From contig JAFISE010000066.1 of NCBI GenBank assembly GCA_022560025.1, positions 102,785 to 166,784 of the forward strand: a stretch of DNA of 64,000 nucleotides. The letters run 5' to 3'. The stretch is from Stagonosporopsis chrysanthemi. Its lineage: Eukaryota; Ascomycota; Dothideomycetes; Pleosporales; Didymellaceae. Shown here piece after piece: positions 46,499-58,132 of this stretch (position 1 is the stretch's first letter; every line of letters starts with the position of its first letter). Made by a program: the position numbers and the translations under genes. Under the pieces are notes generated by a model, which saw only the letters and a program-made list of their open reading frames with translations, was not told the origin of the DNA and searched no databases.

Positions 46499-48317
46499 AT
46501 GCCGCCAAAGGTTTGGCCCTCACTAGCCAGAAGCCAAATAAGGGGACTAATAACCACAGGGTACAAATCGAAAGTCTCGCATGGCGAAGCCAGCGCCCAC
46601 GCACTCTCTACTTCCGCAGGCCGCAGCGAACCGCTGCCGTACCGATGATCCGCAGAGCAGTCCGCATGTCATCGAGTCCAATGATGACGACGATCTCGAG
46701 CTTGCAGCGTCAGAGAATCAGACCGAACTTCTTGGTCCTGCGGGAGATCTTGCTGATACGCATTGCATTGAGGACCCTATGACTGCTGAGCGGGACCCGC
46801 TGGTCTATTGTAGGATGATCCCAAGAGGACATGTCAAGAAGAAGGTCGACTGTAACAAGTCCACTGACCGCTCGCGAAATACCGCACAGCCTTCTGCTCA
46901 TGCACTTCAGCCATTGGTCATCCGTGATCAAACTACAGTCTCGGGAGTGGTGAAAGAGGCTGCGCGTGTCATCCAGCGACGTCGTGCGACCGGTTTCCAG
47001 AAGTCTTCTCCGTTTGCAGCACTTGTTTCCAGTCCTCCCAGTTCAACGCCTGTTCAGCCACCACATGACAGCCGTCGAGTCGTCGGGGGCTTCGATAGTC
47101 CTACGAGCGTTTATGTGCCATCGCCGTCACCTTCCCCGCCTTTCTCGCGGACTCCTTACCCACTTTACGGAGAACAGACAAACCTCGAGTCAGCATTCGA
47201 GTCCGTCAGACAGAAGCCAGAATTCAACTTGTCCGTGACTCCCACCGTCACATCCAGCTCATTTGGCGAGACGGCAACAGGCAATGGCCTCGAGCGTACG
47301 AACTTGAGCTCGGCTTTAAAGGGTCTTAGCCACGCCCACCCTTCTGTTGTAGTAAGTCAGACCAAAGCCTTCCTTCTCACGGATCTAACTGGGAAGAAGG
47401 GAGATATCTTGTCCGCGCCCCCTCAATCGGCCTTCGGCCGCGTCGCACACGCGCCGGACGACCCTTTCGTAGACCACGCTGCCAATAAGCCTACGCCCTT
47501 CATACCTGCAAAGAAGCCCTCCAGCGAGGCCATCGATGTGTCTTCACCAAGCGCGCTCGATGCTGTTCAGGCAAGCGCTTCCCGCTCCGCGACATTCACC
47601 CCGAATATGGAGTTCACACCTACGATCTCGCCCGGCCTGTCAACATCCGACCGCCTTTTCACCAACATGTCCGTCAGCAACGTCAACAAGCTCATCTTGA
47701 CCTTACCCCAAATCGAGGCGGAAGAGGCGAAGCGCAGCGCGAAGAAGAAGGCCCCGAGCTCAGCGTCGCTGCAGGGCCAGGGTACAAAGAAGGACGGCGC
47801 TGTGAACAAACGGGCCAGTATCGTGAAGACCACACCGAATCCAAACGATGGTGATGTTTCTGCTGAGCACGGGGATGTTGAGATGGCGGAGAACGACAAT
47901 CTTGATGCTCGTGATGCTCAAATGAAGTTTTGGGATGGGGTGGAGGTAGAAGACGAATCTGATCCCATCGACTCTGATGCCTGCTCCGAGGACTCTGACG
48001 ACGAGAGATCCAGCGAAACCGAGATCCATGCGGGTCCTCAAGTGGGCAGCAAGAGGAACACAACCATGACCGATTCTGACGATGAGCTTGCCGCTTCCCC
48101 ACTCGTAGCCAAGACTATGAGAAAAAACAGCACAGTATGCCTGTCACCCCGTATCTCAAGTTTCAAAGCTAACCCCTGCAAAAGAAGCGTCAAAGGATTT
48201 AGTTCTTGCAGCTACATTCCAAAAGATTTTCGAAGTGGGCTGGAGAGAATGAGCGTAACTCTCTCGCAGATGTATGATGTCTACGCCAAGGTTCTCGGTG
48301 TTGAGAAACGATCTTGA
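46499..48317 (+). CDS. Hypothetical acidic, mostly disordered protein, 589 aa
   Basis: The frame 46581-48317 extends upstream by splicing. Exon 1 is only 12 bases (46499-46510, ATG-Pro-Pro-Lys). The intron is 46511-46559 (GTTTGG donor, GGGACTAAT branch site, CACAG acceptor, 49 bp) and exon 2 is 46560-48317. The product starts MPPKGTNRKSRMAKPAPTH, a basic, nuclear-localisation-like N-terminus. Acidic patches lie near residues 43-50 (SNDDDDLEL) and 461-490 (VEVEDESDPIDSD...); a Ser/Pro-rich region spans about 145-205; a lysine-rich stretch EEAKRSAKKKAP lies near 390. The C-terminus (LERMSVTLSQMYDVYAKVL) is predicted helical. No known domain; a nuclear or chromatin-associated role is only a guess from charge pattern. 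The weak donor means an alternative start at the ATG at 46581 is possible. It converges with the minus-strand gene ending at 48852. Confidence 0.75.
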
Positions 48318-48851
48318 AGAACTTTGTAGCTACAAGAAAAATCTGGAAAGAATGGCAATGGAGACAGTCTGTCCATGAGGTCTTTCACACTGAGATGTGC
48401 TTGGCACCGCTGTGATTGTCCAGTAATGTAGTAAGACGGTAGCTTCATCCTCCTTCAGCGTCCAGATCAAGCATGACGCGCGCTTGGTAACGGTTGTCAG
48501 AATGCACAAAGCGATTTGAGAACACCCGGCTAGCTGCTGAGCATACGGTCTCCCTTTTGTGCACTGTCGTTCTTCTTGAAAGACAATCCTTACGCCCTTT
48601 GTTAAGCCAGATGCCGATGTGATCTTGTTATGGTAGGAGACTGTCCGTGCGCCAAATGAACAAGTCTAGGAGGGGAAGCCAGAGAGGACCACGGCGACGA
48701 AGGCAACTGGAAAAAGTGCTGTGAATATCGCATTTCAAGTGATGTAAGCGACAATCTCAGACACGATGATCGAAATAGTACTGCACTAGCATCAATGGAA
48801 CCAGCTGGTACAGCAGAACGTGTTGTATTAAAACGAAAAAAACCAAAACAA
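48318..48851. other. Convergent intergenic region
   Basis: 534 bases between two convergent genes, holding both 3' ends. A short minus-strand frame at 48602-48889 overlaps the neighbour and has no protein character. Nothing else was recognised. Confidence 0.4.
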
Positions 48852-49850
48852 TTACTCCGCATCTGTTTGCAACGACCGCTCAATATCAAAGTAACTTGGC
48901 GTGGAAGCAGAAGAATATATACGTAGCGGCCCAGACCCTACCATGACCAATGGAGATGCCTCCACTTTCTTGCGCCCTGCATCTGGACGTCGGTATGTTC
49001 GCCCTGTGCAGGGCGTCGGGATGGAGTGGCGTAGCGGCAGCTCCTCAACATTGATGTGTACGAAATCCATAGGTTCATGCGGGGCGGGGCGGCTACTTCG
49101 AGACCTGACAAAACGTGCTATGGCAACAGATTTGACGTAACAACTCAAGCCTGTCGGCTGCTTTCGTGCATACTGCAATCGAAACATGGTCTGGTATCGC
49201 CCTTCAAGAAGGCACGGAGCTCAACGTCTGAGCAATCACTGCACAGTGATTGCACTCGCTCTGGGTCAGCAGATTACACAAAGAAGAACTAGTGGACTTA
49301 CAGCAGCAACGAGTGACGTCGCGGTCATCAATTGATGCCTCACGGCCACAGATGACGCATTTCTCCTCGAAGATCTCCTCAGGCTCCTCCTTCTTGGCTT
49401 CCGCCTGACGCTTCTCTTCAAGCTTCTTCCGGAGTGTCTCCGCGCGATTATCCTGGCGCCTTTCCCCGCGACTCTCCTCCACTTTCTCTCTGGACATTCC
49501 GCGCAGTAATTGGACGATGAGGCTCCGCTTTAGTCCAAAACGAGACTCGTGATGAACGAGTCTCATCACACTCATCGCAAGACTCGAATATTTACCAAGA
49601 CCCTGTACATGCTGTCAGCGAACAGATTGATTGACGTCAGACGTGTCGCCCTCACACTCGGTGGCTCGAGAGTCTTCTTTCGCCTCGCGCTCCCCAGCTG
49701 CGATATCAGTGTCTCGTGGTCGAACCTGCTCAGTCTCGTCTTCGTTGACTGGATGTTGTGGCCCGCGTGGCTGTTGATCACAATCGATTGCTGTGAATGG
49801 ATGATGGTGTCGGCCGGGACCAAATTGCTTTTTGTTGAAGAGGCCATCAT
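48852..49850 (-). CDS. Cysteine-rich zinc-finger-like protein, 281 aa, four exons
   Basis: My model has exons 49850-49596, 49545-49302, 49254-49174 and 49117-48852, with introns of 50, 47 and 56 bp (donors GTAAAT, GTAAGT, GTATGC). All junctions keep frame, giving 846 bases. Residues 1-85 are polar. Residues 100-146 are a highly charged Arg/Glu/Lys region, probably helical (KKLEEKRQAEAKKEEPEEIF). A cysteine cluster follows: C148-x2-C151, C165-C166, C171-x2-C174, C190-x2-C193, spaced like a RING- or LIM-type double zinc site. The last 85 residues include MDFVHINVEELPLRHSIP. Metal binding is inferred from spacing; I do not recognise the family. The GAG acceptor of intron 2 (49255) is unusual but is what restores the cysteine pairs and an open frame. 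Confidence 0.65.
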
Positions 49851-50651
49851 GACTCAATTGTTGCGCGTCGACTCGAGAATGAGTATCGAAAGGTTTCGCC
49901 GGTTTACTAAGAGAGAATTATCAAGACTGGCGGTGACTAGAAGGCAGTCAGTCGACCTTTAGGTGAAGGTAGACTTTGGAGCAAACGCGACGCGGGGATG
50001 ACGTCAATAGAAGGAGTATAGGAAACGAAACGCGCGAAGGGAAGTTCGCTGATGGCTGCCTGGTGCCAATTTCTGCTGGGTGTCCACTGGATGTGCTGGT
50101 TGAGGTGTCAATATCAGACGCGGCCGACTGTTGTTGTAGAGAGCGCCGATGATTCCGGACGACCGTGAGTGTTCTCACAGCAAACGTCTGAAGAGGCTGA
50201 GGGAGTATGGGTCTCGGATGTTGGGTTAAGCAGAGCTGTCAAGCACAACGCAATACCACCAGTAACACCCGAAGTGCGTCGACACTTCAGCTAAATACAG
50301 GACCCGTTGAAATGTGCTGTGAAAGCCATAAGGCTGTAGAGAGAGGTCGTATAAACGTACCCCATGGAGAGCGCCACTAGAGGACGGGACTGGCAGGACA
50401 TTACGCGATTGACGAATTTGAACACCATGGTCTGACCACGTGGCACTACCAACAAAAGCTGTAAACTTAGATCGTCATATGGGCAAGAATGACCTCTTCA
50501 CGCTGACACCGGTTGATTGTGGCTCGCTACAGCTGGCAGGTAGAGCATCCCTTTGCAGCAGTAGATGGTGAGGCAAGGAAGTGGAATTGGATAGCCAAAA
50601 AGTGCATCAGTCCTCTGCCATGGAATAAGACCATAGCCAACGACGTAATGT
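49851..50651. other. Intergenic region, probable upstream region of the zinc-finger gene
   Basis: No convincing gene on either strand. Short frames such as 49948-50178 (minus) and 50513-50740 (plus) lack motifs. Confidence 0.35.
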
Positions 50652-50948
50652 ATGCTGGTAGCGTGCTACGTGAGGAACACGCTCGACCACACCGGTCAAG
50701 AGCACATGACGATCGAAGTTGCGGGCGCCATGCGCGGTGAGGAGATCCGACGAAGCTGTTGTGAGATTTTCTCAAACACTGCTTGTGTGGTGTGCCTTCA
50801 GATACCTCCAGACGAGCGTGCAAACTATTGTAAGAATGCTACAATAGAAGCGTTTGAAGGCGCGCGACAAGATTGAGAATGCCGGTGTTCAGCTCAAGCT
50901 TACTCCTATGCCATCAAGCACTGTAATGAGCTTGTTCTTGTGCTTTGA
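50652..50948 (+). CDS. Possible small two-exon gene, 77 aa
   Basis: A frame from ATG at 50652 (or 50706) runs to a donor GTAAGA at 50830. With an acceptor at 50892 (GTTCAG) it continues for 18 codons to TGA at 50948. The product has a Cys-rich middle (CCEIFSNTACVVCLQIPPDE) and ends SYAIKHCNELVLVL. The splice signals are reasonable, but the protein is short, no branch site is obvious and there is no homology to lean on. Confidence 0.25.
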
Positions 50949-51326
50949 TGCGTGAGCGATGCCGCAGACTGAAATACGTTCGCGGCGCAGAAGATGGCTC
51001 GCCTTGCTAATGACGACAGCGAGTCATTGCGGGAGTCTCGAGGGCGCACTTCCCCGGCGCGGTTCTGATCTTTCGAAGAACGTCTGAGGTGTCAACGACG
51101 CGTTGCGGGCGCGAAGCGTTTGTCGGTGGCCGAGCGCGTACTGACGCAGTTGTAAGGCGTTGTGTAACCTGTGGGACGCGCAATTTCAGATTCAGTCATT
51201 CAAAATGTTGCGTCATCACCTTTTTCTTACAAGACATCAGCAGGTGAGAGTCGAGAGCGGAGAGTAGTAAGTCAGGCTCCGGAAACGTCCATGCTGTCAA
51301 CGCGATGAATGCGCCAGACTTAATTC
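50949..51326. other. Intergenic, nothing recognised
   Basis: GC-rich with frequent CGCG-type sites. No ORF of substance, no repeat. Confidence 0.35.
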
Positions 51327-51602
51327 TCAGATTTTGCAGACTCTGGCCGTCCTGTCACAGAATATTCGCAGCTTTTGGAGCAGAATATCTCTGTGAACCT
51401 GTTGGTTCTTGTGCTTGTCCGCACTAAAGCTCATGCGTTGAGTTGCGTCGCTCAGATCGTTCGCGGTTCGTGGTAAGAGTGAGGCTTCTACACTTGTAGA
51501 AATGGCAGGCAAGCGGGGAAGTAGTCCCGATTGCCAGCTGTGACCACACATACTACACCTTGGCCATAGAACACCGGACTTGTGAGTTTTCACCTCAGAC
51601 AT
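51327..51602 (-). CDS. Possible small protein, 91 aa, one CxxC
   Basis: Open from ATG at 51602 to TGA at 51327. It contains WPRCSMCGHSWQSGL near the N-terminus and a basic, helical C-terminal third (HRDILLQKLRIFCDRTARV). No intron is needed. The length could arise by chance in GC-rich DNA; the CxxC and the charged C-terminus are the only arguments for it. Confidence 0.3.
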   Translation of the reverse strand: MSEVKTHKSGVLWPRCSMCGHSWQSGLLPRLPAISTSVEASLLPRTANDLSDATQRMSFSADKHKNQQVHRDILLQKLRIFCDRTARVCKI

Positions 51603-53577
51603 AACACTTCTCCTATAGGATAAGATTGGTCTCGCGATGTGATTGCACTGGCATGCTCGCAGACACCCCTCTGCGAACGTTTCGGCGACGGGCGGAAGCC
51701 GGGATCACAGCGGAACAGTCTGAAACCTAGATCAAAACTGGATATCGCCGTCCCGCAGATGCTTCCAGAGCGGCTAGACCTTAAGCGACTGTAGTCCAGC
51801 TCGCCCCTGTCACAGTCGACTTCACGGGAGGCCGAGGTCGTCTCCCAGGAAGGAAGCGCGATATGGTAGTGTGGGCAGAACATGTGAAGAGACACTGCGC
51901 AGGGTCGCATCTGGTAGGCGACCTTCTTTTTGTATGCCCTGGTACTGCTTCATCTATTACGGGGACACTGTGATTGGTACCTGGTTTTTCGGAAATCTCC
52001 TCCTGCTGCCGACGTAGGAACGCTCCTTCTTGGGATGTTGCATATCTCGCGGACGGATAGTGAACTTCCGCCGCTGTTCTCCAATTGGGGCCAGTTTCGA
52101 TCTCAAAGGATGTGTGTGTTGTGTCGGTCCATCTCGTGAGCGAAATAACCTGCTTTCTGGCCAGCTGGATTACAGAGGTGTATTGGAGCAGAGCCTGATG
52201 CTGATACTCTCGATTCCTCGGCTAAGCCGCGATAACGGTGTAAGAGTTAGTTGTAGCTTCGGTGGTGCCTTCCATGGACGCATGGTCAGGGCTGCTTCCC
52301 AATTGAACATTCACGCAATTTGAAGAGACAGTCACAACCCTCGACTCCAGGAAGGTACAGGAAACTTGACGTACAAGATTTTGCCCTCACTGGGCTCAGA
52401 TGGACAGAATGAAGTGGATCTAAAGTGAATTACGTGGGTAAGATCTGTTGCGATCATTTGTTCGCGGCAAACCCCGCCCCTCAAAGCTGGGGAGGGGTGA
52501 TGGACTGTCAGCTTCAAGAGACGAGTGGAACATGTAGGCTCAGATATCGCGTCGCAGCAAGGTACATCAATCAGCATTCCTGGCGTTTCTTGAGTTTCTG
52601 CTACACGAGGCACAGAGACACTCAATTCAGATATTATCTTGCCAGCGCTTTGCAGAAACGTCCTGTGGGAACCCAACTCCGGAGTCTTTTTCTATCACAG
52701 GAACGACGCATCATCTCATGACGATACGTTTGGCGGCGTCCGCACGCGAACCTAGCAGACTCAAAATTCCAAGAACCCTAAGAAGTACGGCACTGATTAG
52801 GGACAGTCGATGCCTTCCATGGCGAGACCATGGCAAGCGGTGGAGCCCAACATCACACTTGACGCACTCAAGGCAGCCTGATTACCAGGGACATTCTCAA
52901 AGCGAAGACTGCTCGGACTTGTGAGGCGCGGAGAAACGATCCTTCAACGTTTCGACATAACATTCTTGGACGCATTACAGAATCTATCGAATGCAGCTCC
53001 TGCAGCTGCTCTTGATGGGCGGCAGCCCACCATTCGGTCTTACAGTGGTTAAATGGTGGACTCTATTCACACTAGAAAGAGAGCACCAACGCTGTGCAAG
53101 AGCAAGATTGGACACTCAAAACCTGCCTACATGAACAATGCTGACGCGGCGTTGTGCCAACTCTTGTTTTTCGCAGACGGACTGGCCATAACAAAGGCAT
53201 TTGTTAGACAATACTATGTTTCAGCTTCTGCATAGTATAGAGCCTTTACCTCGTGTCTCGCAGACGAGTTCTTGAACAATGAGAGCTTGTTGGTAAAGAC
53301 GCGTGCTACAATAGTATGATTTCTCGTAGTAGGCGGGTTGAGCAGTGTAGACCTGCACAGGACATATCACTAACGACAAGTAATGCAATTGCACTCCATT
53401 TTAGTTTGGTGTGTGAGCTCCTATGCTTACAGAATGTGGTTGGTACGAATAGCTTTCGGACTGTAATATTGACAGCCTCGACAGGAGCTTCTGAGTAGAA
53501 TATGGACACACAAATAAAATTTGCAGACAGAAAACTTCGACTTCTCATAATCATTGGGATCTCTCCCCTGATCCTCC
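51603..53577. other. 2-kb stretch without a supportable gene
   Basis: Frames of up to 114 aa occur on both strands (51590-51910 minus, 52332-52676 minus, 52425-52721 plus) but overlap one another and lack domains, signal peptides or clear splice partners. No repeat or inverted repeat was noticed. Confidence 0.35.
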
Positions 53578-54215
53578 TCAACTAATTTGCCGGACCTGAG
53601 AGTGCTGCGACGTAAATCGTGAACCGCCTGTAACTACAACCACAGAAGAATCTTTGACTGTACAAAAGGGGTAACAGACGATGGGATAGTCCCCGAAGAA
53701 ACTTTCACTGACACGTCGTGCGTAAACATCCTGTTCATCTCCCAACAAGCTCAATTCCTCCATCAATTGCGGATCCAGACCACAATCCTAGCGCCACCTA
53801 TGATGAGCATGATGCTCGTGTCTCCCCACTGAAAGGCTCGGACCACAGGTGCGGGTGGGTCAGCACGAGTGTCGGTCTGGTGAGGAGCAATGTTCTCAGC
53901 ATCTTCATTTGACTCGGGGTCGGGAGCTTCCTCGGCCGGTTGCTGGAGACCCTGCGTGTTACTTGACCGACGAACATTGACCAAGTTGCTGACTTCGCTC
54001 AAAGGGCGACGAAGCTTGTCCCTGGCACCGGTCTTGTGCACTCTGTTGCGTTCTGTCGACCTAGTCGTCCCAGAACCATCAGCCATGATCTCGATGGTCG
54101 GCTGTCGGCGGGCCCGGACCCTCGAGTGTACTCTTGCCATACGTTGGAGAGGTGTTTCCGTTAAAGGCGGCCTAGATGTGAAGTTGGAACTCGAGGTATA
54201 ATGGTGTGAACTCAT
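53578..54215 (-). CDS. Hypothetical basic protein, 192 aa, two exons
   Basis: Exon 1 is 54215-53798, beginning MSSHHYTSSSNFTSRPPL with a good ATG context (CAACCATGAGT). The continuous frame ends at TGA at 53763, and a second good frame (VYARRVSESFFGDYPI) starts just there. A 59-bp intron (53797-53739, GTGGCG donor, GGGAG acceptor) joins the two in frame as SIMLIIDEQDVYARR and ends at 53578. Residues 25-90 are basic (RVRARRQPTIEI, RNRVHKTGARDKLRR), followed by an acidic stretch (EEAPDPESNEDAENI), then a more hydrophobic C-terminal half. The donor and acceptor are weak, so a frameshifted pseudogene is the alternative. No family recognised. Confidence 0.5.
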
Positions 54216-56028
54216 GGTTGATAGTCAGTCGGGCGGCCTGGACTTGTATGCTGTGGTCCGTGCTTGCTGGTGTTGTCACTATCCGTGTGTGGCGTTATCC
54301 GGGGTGTAACCTACGCATCGTCAGTCTTGCACAGGCAAGGTGGCCGTGACTCAAAGGCACAAATCAGTAGCGATGGTGATCCGACTTACACGCAATGGGT
54401 GAGTAGATAGTCGTACGAGCTCGCTAGAAGAGAGACACAACGAAAACGATGGTTGCATGAATTGCCGCATCAGGCCAACTAGACTCACGGTGAAGTCGAC
54501 TCAGCAAACGGCCAACGCTAAGCTGCAGTGACTGGACAGGCTACAATGAGATACGTGGGTGAATGACACAAGTACAGACACCTAATTCTCGAAGTCCCGG
54601 CATTCCCTACTAGCACCCTGATGTAATGCGACAGCACCTTTACGGCACTTGTCATCAAAGACCCAACAGATGAGGTGGTATGAACTTTCAGCTTCAGGGT
54701 TGAACTAGCCGAATGCTAGGAGTATGTCACAGCTAGTCGAAATTAACGTCAGGAATTGTGAACTATTGCCCTTGCAGTTGGTTCAGCACAGATGAAGTTA
54801 TTGTTACAAAGGTCTGCTCGGCAGACGTGCACGAGCGTTAGTGCTCAGTTCAGGCCCGTGGAGTTCTAGAAGGAGCATCATAGTTAGATTGACTGATTTG
54901 AGACACAACACCAAAGTACTTGTGCAATCTCGAAAGTATTTTTGCGTCCACGCTACCCTACCACCGTTCGTAACTTTGCCACTTATATGCTTGAAGCTAC
55001 CTTGTCTGTTTCAGATGGTGAAGTCGCGGCAGCGCAGAGCTGAAAGCAAATCTGAACCACTCGAATCACATGGTGCATTATAAGAGTGCGCAAAACATGA
55101 CCACATCTGATCCTTTCACAGCCTGCTGAAATTGTCTTGCATCGCAGGTCCAAGTGGACAATAACAAAGCCACTGGTATAGCTGTCAACTAGGCCTAGGT
55201 CAGGGGCTACTCAGCCCAGCCAGAATGGCCCAAGCTCTACTGGTTTCGAGAGTTTTGCTTGTACCGGAGCTGGCTATAGCTTTGGATATTGTGTGCCGTC
55301 TCTGTTCGATTTGCCCATGAGCTTCCTCATCCCAATTGCGCTCTCCATCACGAACTTGGTCAAGCGCTCTACAACTATCGCGCTCTATCGCCGACCGGGA
55401 AGCGTAAGCTGTGGAGCCTATCTCATTCCGGTTCCCAAGATCTCATCTTGTCCCGTGTCAACTTTTTGTCGTTATCTTCGTAGATATGTGATGCCCGGCT
55501 GGCATATCTGTTGTTGAGTATGTAACTGGCTGTTTGAACGTCATCGGGCCCGTTAGTGCCCGCATCATCGCTGATTTGGGTGTTTTTGTCAACTCGGTCA
55601 TCGCCACACACAGTGGCTGCGCTGCTATAGGCATCTGCTCTCTCATTGCCGCCGTTCTATGCATAAGCATCGGCCCTACACATTTCAGGGCGGTCGCTCA
55701 GCTTCGCTTCGCTGCCGGCAGCAGGATCATGTGGGTAGCCATCTCGCCTGTCTTCAACATCACCGCTGATGGACATGGTCCGCATTGAGCAGTACCAGCT
55801 TCTCGATCTTTGTGTCTTGGGTCCGAGATATCGAAGTCCAAACTTCATCAATGGGGCTTGGTACATTGTTCAATTCCGGTTATGAATGTAGTCTGAGGCA
55901 GGGACTCGTACTTTGTGCAAGGCCACTGAAAAGGCGCCATCTTATTGTTTCACATACAAAACACACTATAGTTGTTCACTACCGGTACACGTATCCAATC
56001 GAAAAGAACTAAGCTCATGTTCGCTGCA
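54216..56028. other. 1.8-kb stretch, no firm gene
   Basis: 54216-54480 may be the leader of the minus-strand gene. The plus-strand frame 55534-55788 is strongly hydrophobic (two or three possible membrane spans, for example AAIGICSLIAAVLCISI), and a second hydrophobic frame lies at 55293-55517. I could not splice them into one credible gene, and minus-strand frames overlap. A decayed membrane-protein gene is possible. Confidence 0.35.
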
Positions 56029-56822
56029 CTAGCTATTGCCCTGATCATGGTACTGCTTACCCCGTAGGGCCGGCGGAGTCGCATCGCTTTTCAGGAATAC
56101 AAGCCAATGTCTTCTGCTCTTTGCATCCGTCCAATCCACCCGCATGGTTGCTTGGATGCGACAATAAGCTGTCCAGAGCGATTCGGACCCAATAGCTGAG
56201 CCTTGAAGGGCACGTGACCTGTATGTTGAGGGCTCCGCGATAGCACCAGCCCCGGTGGCATGTGGGTAACCCGACTTCCAACCCAATGACGAACTCCGCT
56301 TTGGCCAGGCTTGAGACAATCTAATTTGTTGGACGCGAGGGACGACGCTCATGTTGTCCTCACCGGCGGATCGTTTCTCGACTTGGCGGTCGTTTTGAAA
56401 GTTATCGTTGTCTGCGGCTGTGAGAGCCGTGTCACCTACAACGCTCAAGGAAGCGATGAGGCGATCAACCAGGCGTTCGAGCGCAAACGAGACTTTTTCT
56501 GCATATGTCATCAGGTGTCCAGCCCGTCTCGAGCTCATTCCACTTGCTTACCATCGTCGGTGTCGGATTCCCAGTCGATGTCATCGTCGTTCATATCGAC
56601 GTCTCCATCGTTACCCTCATCGTGCGCACCGCCATTGCCGCCGCCACTGTAGTCGTTTTGCTCGGAATCTGTGGTGCCACATTCATCCTCGTCAAGCTCT
56701 GACCTGGAACTGTTGTCCTTCTTGTTAGCGCGGTTAGTGGCCGCGTCCTCGCTCATATCTGTAACGAAGATGCGCGGTATAGTGCTCACTGGCACTCTGC
56801 CGATGTCGCAGGGTGACTTCAT
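56029..56822 (-). CDS. Hypothetical acidic protein, 246 aa, two exons
   Basis: Exon 1 is 56822-56552 and exon 2 is 56498-56029. The intron 56551-56499 (53 bp) has a strong GTAAGC donor, CTGATGAC before the acceptor, and TGCAG. Joining keeps frame across GAT-G/AA-AAA. Residues 42-90 are a run of Asp/Glu/Ser (DVDMNDDDIDWESDTDD at its end), followed by an amphipathic helix EKVSFALERLVDRLIASLS. The C-terminal 120 residues are neutral to basic without a known domain. The acidic-run-plus-helix layout is seen in many nuclear proteins, but no function can be assigned. It is transcribed divergently from the gene at 57219. Confidence 0.6.
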
Positions 56823-57218
56823 TGCGGCAGCTTAGTCCGAAGAAGTGACGATAGATCGAAAAGAATCATTCGGAAACATGCTAGCTTACGGCGTGATTGG
56901 AGTGCGTTGCGCTAGAGCGTTTGAGACTGGTGATACCAAAACCGACTGTGAGAGGACAAGGTGGAGGCGCGGCATCGAAGAAAAGGCCGAGAGGGTCTTG
57001 ACATCGAAGCACCAGCTCACGTGGGATTGCTCTCCCTTTCACCCTGATCGTGAAGCAGCAGTCCACTTGACATTGCGCGCGCTTTCACCTTCAGCTAGGT
57101 ACAAGCGAGAAGGTAAAGGCACGTCACCCAGACCAACCGCTACCTTGGGATAGCCTGTTCTTGACTTCTCAAGAATACTTGTACTACTCGTTTTGGGCAG
57201 CTTCTCCAAGCTTCCGCC
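56823..57218. promoter_or_regulatory. Divergent intergenic region, probable shared promoter
   Basis: 396 bases between the starts of the 246-aa (minus) and 106-aa (plus) genes. A pyrimidine-rich patch is near 57150-57215. Small overlapping frames (56845-57153 and others) are probably chance. Promoter activity is inferred only from gene arrangement. Confidence 0.35.
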
Positions 57219-57588
57219 ATGCGTACCAACTGCCAACATGCCATTGAAGATAATGCGCTCTACTACGCGAACCAGCTTGTTGAAGCCCTTGTTAAAGCGC
57301 AAGTCCAAGGTCTGTTTCGCGAAAGCAACTCGTCGGCGAAGCATTCAGGTCAGCCGGTACACGTTCCTGTTTCAATACTTGCTCACCTTTTGTTTAGTCG
57401 GACGAAAACGTTACACTCTCGCTATAATGCCATCTATCCTCGAATGCGAAGAGACCGTCGACCAGATGGAGAAGATAAGAACAACAGCGCCGAAGATTCT
57501 GAGGCACACTGCAGCCAACACCTTGGAAATCTCAAAGCTTGTTTCCACTGTGGAGCCATTAGAATCTCCGCCTTCTGCATTGGTTTGA
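57219..57588 (+). CDS. Hypothetical small protein, 106 aa, two exons
   Basis: Exon 1 is 57219-57348, exon 2 57398-57588. The 49-bp intron has GTCAGC, TGCTCAC and TTTGTTTAG. The start CTTCCGCCATGCG has a good context. The spliced product reads through helical segments YYANQLVEALVKAQVQGLF, ETVDQMEKIRTTAPKIL and TLEISKLVSTVEPLE, so it is probably all-helical. The two unspliced frames (57193-57588 and 57219-57683) each contain one good half, which is the main reason to believe the intron. No known family. Confidence 0.55.
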
Positions 57589-58132
57589 AGCTACGCAGGC
57601 TTGAGGTCGCCCACGGACCACACCGGACGGGGCAAGCGAGGCCTTTGCACCCTGCGTGCGGTTTGGATACTCCTTATGAATGACACCCAAGGTGGTAGAA
57701 AGTAGTCTCACAACAGTTGATGGGAGAGCAGGGTATATCAGGCCGCAAAGCAGATGTTGAAGACACAGGTGCTTATCCTGGATGCTTCTCGACTCAGCAC
57801 ACCCGTCCAGTAGATTTAGCCGAGAGAAGCCCTTCTCTAGGGATGGCTGGATAAGAGAAGTTGTAGCTATTTATGGATGTATGTCACATCTTGAGAGAAG
57901 AACACATTGAGATAGCTGTTACAGCCGGCCATTCATGAAGGATATTGGCATGGAATGCCTGCTCAGCATAAGTAAGGACTATACTTACCATGTCATATCC
58001 TCTACTAAGCTCGATATTGTTAACTCACCAATCTGTTCGCGGGAAATTGTCTTGTCGGGCTGTCCATAGACATGCGTGCTTCTGTGTATTGGTATCAGAC
58101 ACGCCAATGTCTCACTTTCCCCACCTCGCGGG
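57589..58132. other. Intergenic, nothing recognised
   Basis: GC-balanced unique sequence; no convincing ORF or repeat. It ends where similarity to 24-626 begins. Confidence 0.4.

Noticed and set aside
52332..52721. 114-aa and 98-aa overlapping frames on opposite strands
   Set aside because: No domain, no intron partners, and similar-length frames occur throughout the GC-balanced DNA by chance.
55293..55788. Hydrophobic plus-strand frames suggesting a membrane transporter fragment
   Set aside because: No start, splice sites or motif could be assembled into a gene and other frames overlap, so it is mentioned only as a possible decayed gene.
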